Notes: generated from the sequence alone by a model not told the origin. Counted from the first letter of the stretch, positions 1 through 9,809 are shown. The stretch is DNA of 64,000 nt from Aquimarina sp. BL5 (GCF_003443675.1 NZ_CP031963.1:1387501-1451500), one strand, 5' to 3'. Program-made: numbers and translations.

Positions 1-61
1 ACTAAATTTTTAGAATCATTAATGATTTTATATTCTTCAATAAAATTTTAGAAATTAGAGA

Positions 62-3000
62 TTACTTTTCTTTTTTCTTACCTAATGAAATCTTGTAATC
101 ATCTATATTCCCTTTGATCTTTAGATTGAGATACTTTATTTTTTTGTTAGGATCTACCTCTACAATCTCATCCTCTTGTTCCTTATTGATAATAGTATCG
201 TTCTTGGTCCCAAATAATTTTTTCCAAGAAGCTTTTTTTACAGTTTTCCAAGGTATACGTATATAATAATCAATATTTTGATTGTTATCATGAGTACCGG
301 ACAATTCCATATGCCCCAAAGTAGATTCGATCCTCATAGCCGGAATAGTAATCTTTCCTTTATTAATATCTAGGTTATTTTGTAAAGTGTCAAATCGGAT
401 GTTTTGGAGGTTTTTATCTCCCATATAATCGGAAAGTGCCAACATGGGATCATAATTTTTTAATCTACCGTTTAATACTTTTACATCCATTTCTAAAGTA
501 GATTGATCCAGATCGGGTACCATATCTGGGTATACTCTAATCTTACCTTTAATTCTAGAGGTGAGTTTACCTTGTAAATTTTCTGAAACAAGATGGTCTT
601 GCCCAAAATTTTCGAATTTGAAAAGCAATTTATCTAAATCAACATTATTCATAACCAAATCTGGCTGCATATAGATATGTTCTGGATCGCTACCATTAAA
701 ATATCCATTTAATCTAATATTCCCTCCTGCTGCATCCATATCTAAGGTATCTATATAAACGTAATGGTTGGGTGTTGTTCTTAAATCTGCTTTGATATTT
801 TGAAGATCTATTCTATGGTATATAAAATGAGCGACATCTACCTTAAATTGCATGTCTGTAAATGGTAATTCATATATGTTAAAAGCTTCTGCATGTTTTT
901 TTACATCTTCGGTTTTTGAAGTAACAGTCTCTGTTGGTTTTGATGGGTTCAAATCAAACTTAAAAAGTGCATCAAAGTCAATATAATTTGCCTTTAACGC
1001 GAAATAATTATCTCTTTTCTTTATCCGTTGAGCGTCTCCTAAATAATAATTTAGATCAAAATTAAAGTTGGTAGTTCCTATTTCTCCATGAAAGTCTTTT
1101 ATCACAATATGATCGTCTTCATAATGGATGTTTCCTCTAAAATCATGAAAGCGAAGCGGATGTAATTTCATTTTTGTATCCAACTTGTCTAAAGCAAGAT
1201 CTATGGAATGTAAAGCCGAATCTTTATAATGCATACTAGATGCTACATGCAGTGCCAAATCATCAAAGGTTTCGTGTCGGTATTCTTTTGGGACATAATT
1301 TTCTCCTTTATACGAAAAGACATCTTCTAGTCTTAATTTATTAGAAGTAAGATTAATATCTAAATCTACATCTCCATTAAGTTTGGGTTGCATCCAAAAG
1401 GAATACTCGTGTATAAGTCCATCTAAATGAAAATCACTATCATCTATATAGCCTGTAAAATCAACTATTTTTAAATCTTTATCATCTATTAGCACATCCG
1501 CATGAAAATCATGGAGTTTGTGCGGATAATGCTTTAGATCTGCATATAAACTATCGATAAAAAATTCACCTTTTGGCAAATACTTAGATTCTGTAAAATC
1601 TTTCGCAGAAGCTTTAAAAGAAAACCCTGTACTTAGACCTTTTATTTGTTCATCGAATCCGGTTTTAGTGGAGTCCTGTTTAGAAAAACGGGTTAACTCG
1701 GCGATATCTAAGATATTAGAGCTAATATCTAAATGAACATCGACAGGAATATCTGTATGATGCACAATTGCGGGTAAGTCCGAAAGAAAACCACTTACCG
1801 ATAGATCAGAATTTCCCATCAATAGTTCGAACTGATTCAGGGTCGCTTGCTTGCCATTCATAACTAAATGCACATTCAAATCGTGTAATGTGGCGGGAAG
1901 CTCTTTGGTGACCAAACTCAGATCTTTTACAATCAATTCTGTAAAGTAGGCTTGATTTAATTTTTCTAATGCTTTTTCGGGCTTATCAATATCAATAATA
2001 TCATGAAAATTCATTTTAAGCGAAATCTCTCCAGAGGCTTCTTGTACCTGTTCAAGTTCAAAAAACTCTGTCACAAAATCTAGATTAAAATTCGAGTTTA
2101 TTTGCATATCCACTTCGGGAGATTCAAAATTCTTTACAAAAATAGAACCTTTAAATTCTCCTTTTTCCAAAGACGCAGTCATATCGGTTAGCGAAAATTC
2201 CATGGTACTCGCATCTCTATTTTTTCCATTCGTAAAATGACCATGAAAACCCATGTTATCTATCCGTTTTGCTCTTTTGGTATTTTCCAAAAAGGCTTTC
2301 CCTGCGCCAAAATTGGCTTTGATAAAAGGCCTATTTCCTTTGTTAGCTGGGCCTTGGATATTCGCATTAAAATAGATTTCGCCTGCATTTCTATATTTCT
2401 CTAATACTGGTATGATATCTGTTGGAGCAAAAGCAATCAGCATATCAAAATTGGGCTTTGTTCCTTCTATAGAAAGATCTAGATCTACATCATTCTTTGT
2501 ATCTATAGAGCCTTCTAACTCAAAATCGCCATTTTCCATGACAATACCAGAAGGCTGTATGTCGAGAATGCCAGTGTATTCATTAAATACTAGGTCAGTA
2601 TGGACTTCAAAATGTTTATTATGAATAAAAGTGGTATCTCCATCTTTGATTACATTTAGCTCAAAATGGGTATCTATATGCCCAGCGATGATACTATCTT
2701 TTTGGCTAAAACCTCCTGTACCCGCATACATGAATTTTTCTACGTCTGTATTCGTAGCTTCATCTAAGGTATGGATGTCTAAACTTTTGAATCGAATTTT
2801 TTTTAGATGAATATTGGTAGAAGGTGTTTCTGTTTCAGAAGTGCTGGCTAAAGAGTTTTGAATATTCGTTGTATTATTCTCGTGAATCACAATATTAAAA
2901 ATGCCTTCTTCTATTACTAAAGACTGAATATCATAATCTCCTTTTATCATATCCCATAGGTTAAAACCTATGTATATATCTTTTACATCCATAATGATGG

Positions 3001-3280
3001 GTGCATTGTCTTCTTTGGTTTCTAGAATTTGTACATCATATACTTTTATGGAGATGTACGGAAAGTTACTAAAAAGAGATAATTCACTTTCGCCTACACG
3101 AATAAGGCCTTTGTGCTCTTCATTTAGTGTTGCGATCTCTCCTTTAATAATTTCAGATTGGTTGTTCTGAATGTATAGCATTAGGCCACCTACTACTAAA
3201 ATTGGAACTAAGATTAGTCCTAATAAAATTCGTTTCCAGAATTTTTTAATCTTCACAGCAGGTTTCTTTTTGGTTAGCAA
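62..3280 (-). CDS. AsmA-like envelope protein
   Basis: A 1072-residue protein with one N-terminal membrane helix (about residues 17-37, after a Lys-rich start). The rest is a long beta-rich periplasmic body of repeated short strands with Asp/Asn turns. The C-terminal part (about 850-1060) has the AsmA_2-like pattern of the TamB/AsmA family. Members of this family sit in the inner membrane and act in outer-membrane lipid or protein homeostasis; the substrate here is unknown. The start is TTG: an in-frame TAA lies just upstream and no ATG occurs before the membrane helix. It is monocistronic as far as can be seen and lies at the window edge. Confidence 0.85.
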   Translation of the reverse strand: MLTKKKPAVKIKKFWKRILLGLILVPILVVGGLMLYIQNNQSEIIKGEIATLNEEHKGLIRVGESELSLFSNFPYISIKVYDVQILETKEDNAPIIMDVKDIYIGFNLWDMIKGDYDIQSLVIEEGIFNIVIHENNTTNIQNSLASTSETETPSTNIHLKKIRFKSLDIHTLDEATNTDVEKFMYAGTGGFSQKDSIIAGHIDTHFELNVIKDGDTTFIHNKHFEVHTDLVFNEYTGILDIQPSGIVMENGDFELEGSIDTKNDVDLDLSIEGTKPNFDMLIAFAPTDIIPVLEKYRNAGEIYFNANIQGPANKGNRPFIKANFGAGKAFLENTKRAKRIDNMGFHGHFTNGKNRDASTMEFSLTDMTASLEKGEFKGSIFVKNFESPEVDMQINSNFNLDFVTEFFELEQVQEASGEISLKMNFHDIIDIDKPEKALEKLNQAYFTELIVKDLSLVTKELPATLHDLNVHLVMNGKQATLNQFELLMGNSDLSVSGFLSDLPAIVHHTDIPVDVHLDISSNILDIAELTRFSKQDSTKTGFDEQIKGLSTGFSFKASAKDFTESKYLPKGEFFIDSLYADLKHYPHKLHDFHADVLIDDKDLKIVDFTGYIDDSDFHLDGLIHEYSFWMQPKLNGDVDLDINLTSNKLRLEDVFSYKGENYVPKEYRHETFDDLALHVASSMHYKDSALHSIDLALDKLDTKMKLHPLRFHDFRGNIHYEDDHIVIKDFHGEIGTTNFNFDLNYYLGDAQRIKKRDNYFALKANYIDFDALFKFDLNPSKPTETVTSKTEDVKKHAEAFNIYELPFTDMQFKVDVAHFIYHRIDLQNIKADLRTTPNHYVYIDTLDMDAAGGNIRLNGYFNGSDPEHIYMQPDLVMNNVDLDKLLFKFENFGQDHLVSENLQGKLTSRIKGKIRVYPDMVPDLDQSTLEMDVKVLNGRLKNYDPMLALSDYMGDKNLQNIRFDTLQNNLDINKGKITIPAMRIESTLGHMELSGTHDNNQNIDYYIRIPWKTVKKASWKKLFGTKNDTIINKEQEDEIVEVDPNKKIKYLNLKIKGNIDDYKISLGKKKEK

Positions 3281-3408
3281 AGGTCTTTGACTTTAAAAAT
3301 AACGAATTCGTATGACAAAATCTTATTTTAAAATATGATTTCGTTGTTGAGTCCATCGTATTTGTTGATTATATATTTTAACCAATGAAACACTACATTG
3401 TTTGCATC

Positions 3409-3452
3409 GACACTAATAACAGTTGTCGACCTCGGGCAAAGACTAGCGGTAG
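3409..3452. repeat. Dispersed CTAGTC/GACTAG palindromic repeat, copy 1
   Basis: An imperfect palindrome that begins GACACTAATAAC and ends GACTAGCGGTAG around a CTCGGGC core. It matches the copies at 13610 and 14431. It lies 33 bp beyond the stop codon of the minus-strand gene to its right. Confidence 0.7.
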
Positions 3453-3484
3453 TTGAGTTTATAAACATTCTGTTAACTATTAAA

Positions 3485-4402
3485 TCATCTTGTAATGGAT
3501 TGATAAGAGCCTATTAACAATGCGTGATCCGAAGTATTATAATATGCTTTTTTTAATAAAATAGGTGTGTTATTTTTACTGCTCCAGATTTGATCTATTT
3601 CAAATAATGGAATACCATAAGGCCAGGTTGTGGTAAATCCATTAGCTACATCATGAAAACTATACAAATTTTGTCTAAACTGGTTAAAATAAATACTCTC
3701 ATAAGGAGTATTAAAATCTCCCATAATAAAAGAACAATTATGATCTTTTGCTGATCTATAAACAATATCTAATGATGATGTTCTATTATCAAAAGGAACT
3801 GCATTAATATCTGCAATAAGTATTGACCTTTTTTGATTTTCTATATTAAAATCAACTACGTTAAATTTATAAAAACCTAGTGCATAATGATACGTTATTA
3901 CATCTATTCTTCCCTTTACAATAACCAACATACCCCCTTCTAATTTTCGAATTTGATAGTTTGGAAATCTATTTCTGAATTCTTCTAAGTGTTCATTTGT
4001 AATACAATCCGCTTCGACCAATCCAACAAATTCTGGAGAGATATTCTCTATCTCTTTCATTATAATTTTAAAGGGATCTTCTCCATTTCGACCAATATTC
4101 CAAAATAATACGGTATCATATGAATCTGTAGACTTCTCAATTGATGTTGTCTTATAATAATAAACGCTCCAATAAAACACTAAACTAAAAAAAGACATTA
4201 CCAATACATAAAACACCTTTTTGTTCTTAAAAAACAATATGCTCATAACTAAACTACCAATAATTAGCAGCAGTGGTGCACTTAGATAAAATAGTATGTT
4301 AATAGGATATACAATATCTTTAACTGTAAAGTGTATGAATACCTCTATACTAAAGAATATAAGTAAAAATCTTTTTGATAAATAAATAAAATGTCTTTTC
4401 AA
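3485..4402 (-). CDS. Endonuclease/exonuclease/phosphatase-family membrane protein
   Basis: A 305-residue protein. The first 85 residues form two or three hydrophobic helices, and the rest is an endonuclease/exonuclease/phosphatase fold. Visible catalytic motifs are an early WNIGRNG (Asn), VEAD (Glu), MGDFNTPY (the GDFN metal/catalytic motif) and the terminal SDHALL (catalytic Asp-His). The complete motif set suggests an active phosphodiesterase or nuclease whose catalytic domain faces one side of the inner membrane. The substrate cannot be told from sequence. The start is TTG. No operon partner is seen, and a dispersed palindromic repeat follows its 3' end. Confidence 0.82.
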   Translation of the reverse strand: MKRHFIYLSKRFLLIFFSIEVFIHFTVKDIVYPINILFYLSAPLLLIIGSLVMSILFFKNKKVFYVLVMSFFSLVFYWSVYYYKTTSIEKSTDSYDTVLFWNIGRNGEDPFKIIMKEIENISPEFVGLVEADCITNEHLEEFRNRFPNYQIRKLEGGMLVIVKGRIDVITYHYALGFYKFNVVDFNIENQKRSILIADINAVPFDNRTSSLDIVYRSAKDHNCSFIMGDFNTPYESIYFNQFRQNLYSFHDVANGFTTTWPYGIPLFEIDQIWSSKNNTPILLKKAYYNTSDHALLIGSYQSITR

Positions 4403-4549
4403 TCTTTTTCGTTTTTCTAAATGATCAAACTTGGTATAAGATTTCTTTTACAACTGATTAGTATACTCTAGAATTATTCGTTTTTGTTTTTTTAAAGTCC
4501 CTCTTAAACCTTAGAATGAGATAGAAAATTATTCTAATTTTGATATAAG

Positions 4550-4640
4550 ACTTTTGCATTTTAACTAACGCTCGGTACAGAATAAGTTAACTAGCTTGGG
4601 CTTACATACGCTCTCCACTTTGTTATATGCTGCATTTCAT
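4550..4640. repeat. Possible attC-like 3' element after the DUF1080 gene
   Basis: A stretch containing TAACGCTCGG on one side and TTTGTTATATGC on the other, directly downstream of the minus-strand DUF1080 gene. The flanking boxes resemble cassette recombination-site ends, but complementarity between the halves is weak, so the call is tentative. Confidence 0.25.
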
Positions 4641-4657
4641 TCTATTTATTTCTGAAT

Positions 4658-5572
4658 TTAAAAAAAAGCTAAATATTCGGGAGATAATTTTTCAATGGAC
4701 TTAATTTTTATACCCTTAAAAAATAATTCCGCTGCTTCACTTTGTAATTGTATTTTACCTTTAGTTAGCGGAACCGCCTCTCCTTTTTCATTAATATATC
4801 TTGAATTCTTTAAAACCATAACTACTTCCCCATTGACTATATGTAGACTTTTTCCATTTAAACAAATTAAATCTAGTGTATTCCATTCACCAGGTTCTTT
4901 CTCATAATTATTACTTCTTAAACAATAATTTCCTGCTTCCCCTTTTTCGCCGAAACTTAAAAAATCTTGACTTTCGTGTGCCATTGGATTTAAGCCAGAT
5001 TCTGGTGCATATGCACGAATGTCAATAGCAGAAGTAACTTGACTCCAAAAATCACCGGTATGCGCTTCCATAATTTGAAATTCTTGTGACATCATCCATG
5101 AACGCCAATACTCTGCCCCAAACGTACCAATAGAATGATACAAAATACCAGAGTCTTTTAGGCGATTTAATCTTGGAATCCATTTTTTGTCTCCCCATTT
5201 AAACTGTAGCTGGAGATGATAATTTTCATATTCTTTTTTACTAGCTAGACAACCATAATACTCACCACTCACTTTAATAATAGTTTCGTCGTTTTCTGTC
5301 ATAGTTGTGAACACATTATAGTTGGGCTTATTTAATCCAATAGGTTCTATTTCATTACCTAACTTATCAAGAGGAGGGCTGCCATTGTAATCTATTTGAT
5401 GCTTGAAACTTAAGTAGGTATCCCATTCTGATAGATTTTCATCAATCAAATATGACCATTCAGAATCGTCTTCCTCAATTTTATTAGCTTGATCCGAACA
5501 GGAAAAACAGCATGTGAGAATAAAAATTACTATCATTATTTTGCTAATCCGGCTTGTGAGTTCATGTATCAT
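4658..5572 (-). CDS. DUF1080 (3-keto-disaccharide hydrolase-like) lipoprotein
   Basis: A 304-residue protein with a lipoprotein signal ending in CFSC (Cys25). The DUF1080 concanavalin-like domain follows from about residue 40 to 295. Family traits seen are the YENYHLQLQFKWG strand, the SGILYHS segment, QEFQIMEAHTGDF, and a C-terminal IQLQSEAAELFFKGIKIK. Some DUF1080 proteins hydrolyse 3-keto-glycosides, so it may be a surface glycoside-cleaving enzyme. It is an orphan paralogue, about 58 kb from the DUF1080 gene in the sugar locus at the right end, with no sugar genes adjacent. Confidence 0.82.
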   Translation of the reverse strand: MIHELTSRISKIMIVIFILTCCFSCSDQANKIEEDDSEWSYLIDENLSEWDTYLSFKHQIDYNGSPPLDKLGNEIEPIGLNKPNYNVFTTMTENDETIIKVSGEYYGCLASKKEYENYHLQLQFKWGDKKWIPRLNRLKDSGILYHSIGTFGAEYWRSWMMSQEFQIMEAHTGDFWSQVTSAIDIRAYAPESGLNPMAHESQDFLSFGEKGEAGNYCLRSNNYEKEPGEWNTLDLICLNGKSLHIVNGEVVMVLKNSRYINEKGEAVPLTKGKIQLQSEAAELFFKGIKIKSIEKLSPEYLAFF

Positions 5573-5874
5573 TTAAGATCTGTTTTACTTTGTTTGTAAC
5601 CATTGCAATCAATTTCTAAATTTAAACAAAGTATTGTATTTTTTGGGACTCCTCTCATACTTTGTGTATTTGGTACATCCTGAAATAATAACTTTATATA
5701 GAAGACCGTTTGTTAACCTATGTTATAAACAAACTTTAGTAAATAAGAAACAATATTTTAACCACTTCTTTTTCTCTTTTAAACCTATTTTTTCCTTTTT
5801 ACGTTTTTTATTTTGGTTTAGTACTTTCACCAACCTTTATTTGTACTATCAATTCACATAGAAATATAAAAAAA
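5573..5874. other. Intergenic region between divergent lipoprotein genes
   Basis: A 302-bp AT-rich spacer between divergently transcribed genes, which should hold both promoters. An open frame of 75 codons on the plus strand has only low-complexity Phe/Leu/Tyr composition and is not called. No convincing promoter motif or repeat was found. Confidence 0.5.
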
Positions 5875-7008
5875 ATGAAACTACTATCTATTTACATTTG
5901 TCTGTTCTTATTCTGTATATCATGCTCTAATGATGATGATGGTCAGGTACTAACACCAAATGATCTTAATGATATTACTTCGTTCAGTATTAATGGTCAA
6001 CAAGGCGCTATTGATAATAATACTATCACCCTTCAGTTAGATACAGGAACAGATATCACAGCTTTGACTCCTAATATTGAACATACTGGGTTAACTATAG
6101 TTCCAGATATTGGTGCGGTAGAAGATTTTACAGAACCTGTAGTATATACTGTCGTTGCAGAAAACGGAGATACACAAGAATTTACAATAAATGTTACTGT
6201 TCGTTTAGGAACAGCATCAGGAATAGAATTTATAACGACCTGGTCTGCTAACGAAATTACCATTCACACTAATACGGACTTTACCTATAATTATAATGTA
6301 GATTGGAATAATGATGGGGTGGTAGATGAATCTGGAATAACCGGTGATATCACTCATACTTTTGATACTGATGAAGAGCATACCATACGTATAACGGGTA
6401 CTTTTCCTGCAATACGATTTATTGATGCTACAACTCTGGAGGCTAGCAAGATTATCTCAGTGGATCAATGGGGAACCGGAACATGGTTATCTATGGAAGG
6501 AGCTTTTGCAGACTGTTCTAACCTTGAAGTTCCAGCAATCGATGTTCCTGATTTGTCAAACGTGAGCAGTCTACGCTTCATGTTTATTGCTGCATCAATT
6601 GCAAATCCTGATGTTAGTAATTGGGATATTAGTAATGTAACAGATTTACTTGGTATGTTTTTTAGTGCTGGATTGGCGAACCCTGATGTTAGTGCATGGG
6701 ATACTGCTAATGTAACGGATATGAGTGAGCTGTTTGCCACAGCTTCAGCAGCAAATCCTGATATAAGTAACTGGAATATTTCTAACGTTACTAAGGCTAG
6801 TCGTATACTTGATAATACAGCATTGTCAACAGAAAACTATGACAAACTACTCATTAGTTTTGCGAATCAAACGCGACAAAATGATGTTGTTTTTGGTGCA
6901 TCTAGAGTCATTTTTTGTTCTGATGAAGCAGCTGCCGCAAGAGCTACATTGATTAGTGAAAGTAATTGGGATATTAGAAATGATAGTCGTGACCCCCAAT
7001 GCGAGTAA
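5875..7008 (+). CDS. BspA-like (DUF285) surface lipoprotein
   Basis: A 377-residue protein. The signal peptide has lipobox CISC (Cys17) followed by SNDDDG, an acidic surface-export-like tail. Residues about 30-110 look like a DUF5018-type beta domain. About 115-185 contain a PKD/BspA-like strand block with VDWNNDGVVDE. About 200-310 contain three or four repeats of roughly 33 residues with NPDVSNWDISNVTD, the Bacteroidota surface-protein repeat. It ends CDEAAAARATLISESNWDI. Probably an adhesion or binding protein. It is one of only two plus-strand genes in a mostly minus-strand accessory region. Confidence 0.8.
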   Translation: MKLLSIYICLFLFCISCSNDDDGQVLTPNDLNDITSFSINGQQGAIDNNTITLQLDTGTDITALTPNIEHTGLTIVPDIGAVEDFTEPVVYTVVAENGDTQEFTINVTVRLGTASGIEFITTWSANEITIHTNTDFTYNYNVDWNNDGVVDESGITGDITHTFDTDEEHTIRITGTFPAIRFIDATTLEASKIISVDQWGTGTWLSMEGAFADCSNLEVPAIDVPDLSNVSSLRFMFIAASIANPDVSNWDISNVTDLLGMFFSAGLANPDVSAWDTANVTDMSELFATASAANPDISNWNISNVTKASRILDNTALSTENYDKLLISFANQTRQNDVVFGASRVIFCSDEAAAARATLISESNWDIRNDSRDPQCE

Positions 7009-7042
7009 CCCTGCTAATTGGTACAATATTTAATTAGAAAAC

Positions 7043-7089
7043 ACGCAGATGACAGCGGTTAAGTCTACTACACTTTCTGCCATCTGCGT
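7043..7089. terminator. Terminator-like hairpin
   Basis: ACGCAGATGACAG pairs with CTGCCATCTGCGT, with one mismatch, across a loop of about 21 nt. It lies 34 bp after the BspA-like gene. Only a short T run follows, so termination strength is uncertain. Confidence 0.45.
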
Positions 7090-7223
7090 TTATACCATTT
7101 ACAGTTTGTGAATTTACCGAAATAAAATACTCTTTTTCATAGCCATATTCCCGCTTTATTTTTATAACAAAATATAGTGCGGAAAGATATATTTTATTTG
7201 GTAAAATTCTATGGTACAAAGTA

Positions 7224-7886
7224 TTACAAATCAATAGCAAAGTAAATGCAAGTTAAAGCTATAGTGTTAAAAAAACCGTGTACGGCAATTACGAACCACA
7301 AATCGTATTTGCGTAAGTAAAATATCAGCGCTATGAGTGATCCAACAATAAAAGTGACAAGTTGCCCTGTAATTCCTTGACCGCTATGCATAAAGCCAAA
7401 AAAACCAGTAGTTAGGACAATGCTTAGTGCAATACTGACTTTACTTTCTCCAAAGAACTTCATAAATTGTCTCATAAAATAACCTCGAAAGATGATTTCT
7501 TCTCCAAATCCTGCGGTAATCCATACTAATAGTAAAAAAGTTAAAAAATCAGGAAGATTTCCTTTCAATTGATTATAACCCGAATAATCTATTGGAACTC
7601 CTGTGAGTTTTGTAATCCCAGGAACCAATACAAAGGCATAAAAAATAAAAAGTCCCAGTGCAACTAATGGAGCAAGAACGAAAATGTTTTTGAATGTAAA
7701 TTTTTCGCGTTGAAACCCAAGTTCTGAAAATGCTTTTCCTTTATATTCTATATAATTGGCTATAATGATTATGACAGAAATAATGATATTTTCTATAGTA
7801 ATACGTAATGGACCAAACCATATAAAACAGATGATTGCAATGGTAAATAAAGGAATTAATAGTTGTTTTAAGTTAATTTTGTTCAT
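7224..7886 (-). CDS. CPBP-family intramembrane metalloprotease
   Basis: A 220-residue membrane protein with six to eight hydrophobic helices. CPBP (Abi/Rce1-like) motifs are intact: EEIIFRGY (Glu129-Glu130, Arg134), FGFMHSG with His167, and HGFFN with His203. These form the membrane-embedded metal site. Family members process prenylated proteins in eukaryotes and act in bacteriocin immunity or signalling in bacteria; the role here is open. The single-gene unit lies next to, but is not evidently co-transcribed with, the LytTR regulator upstream (124 bp gap). Confidence 0.87.
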   Translation of the reverse strand: MNKINLKQLLIPLFTIAIICFIWFGPLRITIENIIISVIIIIANYIEYKGKAFSELGFQREKFTFKNIFVLAPLVALGLFIFYAFVLVPGITKLTGVPIDYSGYNQLKGNLPDFLTFLLLVWITAGFGEEIIFRGYFMRQFMKFFGESKVSIALSIVLTTGFFGFMHSGQGITGQLVTFIVGSLIALIFYLRKYDLWFVIAVHGFFNTIALTCIYFAIDL

Positions 7887-8010
7887 CGTTTTTTGATTTT
7901 AAATTCTAAACGAAATAATGAACAAAATCTCTGAAAACCCTTTTAAATACCTATGTTTTTACTGAATGGTCATAATTTACAACTGAATAGTCGGTGTTTT
8001 TTAGTCTCTT

Positions 8011-8847
8011 TTATTGAAACCAATTCACAAATGCTTTTCGCTTATAACGACTGATATTGATTTCATCAATCATACTGTGTTCAATGGAAACTTTTAACCG
8101 AATGCGCAACTTACCATTTTCAATCTTTTCAATTTGATCTACGGCATCTTTGTGAATGATAATTTGTCGATTAGCTCTAAAAAATAATTGATCGTTTATT
8201 TTTTCTTCGAGTTCATTTAATGTAAAATCGGTGTTAATTGTTGTGCCATCATTTTTAACCGTATATACAATTTTGTTTTCACTGTAAAAGCACACAATAT
8301 TTTCATAGATAAGCTTCGTCATTTTTGCTCCGCTGTCAATAGTAATTTCGGCACCTTTTATAGATAGCTTATATAAGTTGTATATATCTTGAACATACCA
8401 TAAGCCAATGAGAATAGAACAAACTAATAAGGTAATTAGTAAACCAATTAATATATAATAGAATTCTATCTGTCCACCTGAAATTATTTCTGCAATAATA
8501 GCTGCGGGAATATATATAATTGTAATATATCCCAGCGTAGAGGCAATAAATCTTAGGGCAATAGCAATTTCTACCTTTTTAGCGAAATATTTTTTCTTAT
8601 AAAATTTAAAATTAAGATGTGCTATGATTCCAACCAAAGTGGATAAAATAATCGTAAACAAAAAACCTACAATAGGGAATCTATACGATGTACCATCTAG
8701 AAAATTATCACTCGCTGCTAAATGATTGACTACTAAAGAGAATAGTATTAAGACAATTGCTTTCTGAAACCAGCGCCACGTAGCACTACTAGCAAATGAA
8801 TGCCATACTGTTTTTATTGAATTATTGGTTGGTTGTGTAGTACTCAT
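8011..8847 (-). CDS. Membrane-anchored LytTR transcriptional regulator
   Basis: A 278-residue protein with four predicted membrane helices (about 28-45, 57-78, 98-120 and 130-152), then a LytTR DNA-binding domain (about 172-278). LytTR features include KMTKLIYENIVCFYSENKIVY, FRANRQIIIHKDAV and NISRYKRKAFVNWF. There is no receiver domain, so sensing probably occurs through the membrane part. Upstream is an unusually good Shine-Dalgarno run, AAGGAG. The CPBP protease gene lies downstream in the same direction and may be functionally linked. Confidence 0.85.
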   Translation of the reverse strand: MSTTQPTNNSIKTVWHSFASSATWRWFQKAIVLILFSLVVNHLAASDNFLDGTSYRFPIVGFLFTIILSTLVGIIAHLNFKFYKKKYFAKKVEIAIALRFIASTLGYITIIYIPAAIIAEIISGGQIEFYYILIGLLITLLVCSILIGLWYVQDIYNLYKLSIKGAEITIDSGAKMTKLIYENIVCFYSENKIVYTVKNDGTTINTDFTLNELEEKINDQLFFRANRQIIIHKDAVDQIEKIENGKLRIRLKVSIEHSMIDEINISRYKRKAFVNWFQ

Positions 8848-8877
8848 GAATTAGAAGCTCCTTTTTTTTGTCAGATT

Positions 8878-8885
8878 CAAAAGTA
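8878..8885 (-). promoter_or_regulatory. Candidate -7 element for the LytTR gene
   Basis: TACTTTTG on the minus strand fits the Bacteroidota -7 consensus TAnnTTTG and lies about 31 bp before the ATG. A TTGACA lies upstream, but about 28 bp away, which is too far for a standard -33 element. Confidence 0.35.
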
Positions 8886-8996
8886 AAAAATAATTTCTCC
8901 ACAGAATTTTTGTCAAGAATATTGATCGTCAATTCTTTAGTTTGGTTATTGCATATAACGTACCATGCAATCTGCTAGTAATAGTTTTTATTTTTT

Positions 8997-9161
8997 TTAA
9001 CTATTGTACTTTTTAATAATATACTTTATGTTTTTTAAGCTACCATTTAAAGAATCAAATTCCTGTACTATTTCTGATTCATCTTCAAGTAACTTTCGAA
9101 TTTGTTCATGTGCTTTTTTCTTTGAGAATAAAGAACCAATACTTGAAGATTTTATATATGA
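8997..9161 (-). pseudogene. Startless gene remnant downstream of the TPR-like gene
   Basis: An open frame of 54 codons with protein-like composition, including KKKAHEQIRKLLEDESEIV and a lysine-rich end, stopped by TAA at 8997. The frame opens after a TAA and contains no ATG, GTG or TTG, so it looks like the 3' end of a decayed or frameshifted gene. I could not assign a family. Confidence 0.35.
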
Positions 9162-9248
9162 ATTATTTTTTCTTATTCAATGTACAAAAATCTAGTGTTG
9201 TGGTAAAAGGAAGTGACCTTTCGATTGACTACCAAAATTTGCTTTGCT

Positions 9249-9782
9249 TTATTTTTTTATATCCTGTTGTGCTCCGTTTATTTTTTCCATTAACTTGTTC
9301 ATTTCTGTCTTAACTAATGGTTTTAATTCATACTTATTCCCTTTTACTATAAATTCCATAGCATTATCAAAATTTTCACGCTCGAATTCAATATTAGCTA
9401 AATTCAATAGAACTATTGAAGTGTCATTTTGGGTTCTTAGTCCAATATTTAAAGCTTTAGTTAATTCAGAGAAACTATCTTCCCATTCCTTTTTTTCGGA
9501 AGCGATTATTCCTTTTGTAAAATGATAATAACTTTTTTGACCTTTACTCAACTTATCAGGGTTTTTGGTTTTGGTTATTAACTCTTCAGCCTTTTTAAAA
9601 TTCCCTTTTTTTAATTGTCGAAAAGCGGTGTAAACTGTTCCATATTTAAAATATCCATAAATAAATAAAAACGCAGCCAGCAAAACCAAAATTAGATTTT
9701 GATAATCCTGTTCCGAATAGAAGAAAATAGCCATTACAATACATCCAATAACCAAAACTATTCTAATAAAGGGAGTAAACAT
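9249..9782 (-). CDS. Small membrane protein with TPR-like repeats
   Basis: A 177-residue protein. Two adjacent N-terminal helices (about 5-22 and 27-45) are followed by a cytosolic or periplasmic alpha-helical part with tetratricopeptide-like periodicity: about 52-85 FRQLKKGNFKKAEELI, about 85-120 and about 120-155 NLANIEFERENFDNAMEFI. It is probably a scaffold protein. No catalytic motif is seen. It is followed by a startless ORF remnant and preceded by an attC-like palindrome. Confidence 0.65.
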   Translation of the reverse strand: MFTPFIRIVLVIGCIVMAIFFYSEQDYQNLILVLLAAFLFIYGYFKYGTVYTAFRQLKKGNFKKAEELITKTKNPDKLSKGQKSYYHFTKGIIASEKKEWEDSFSELTKALNIGLRTQNDTSIVLLNLANIEFERENFDNAMEFIVKGNKYELKPLVKTEMNKLMEKINGAQQDIKK

Positions 9783-9809
9783 AAATTTAAATTTAGTTTA
9801 GTTAAAATA

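Noticed and set aside
5634..5861. 75-codon plus-strand frame in an intergenic gap
   Set aside because: Its Phe/Leu/Tyr-rich composition is what AT-rich non-coding DNA yields. It also fills the space where divergent promoters are expected.
7034..7240. 68-codon minus-strand frame overlapping the CPBP stop
   Set aside because: It covers the hairpin after the BspA-like gene, has no domain features and overlaps the 3' end of a clear gene.
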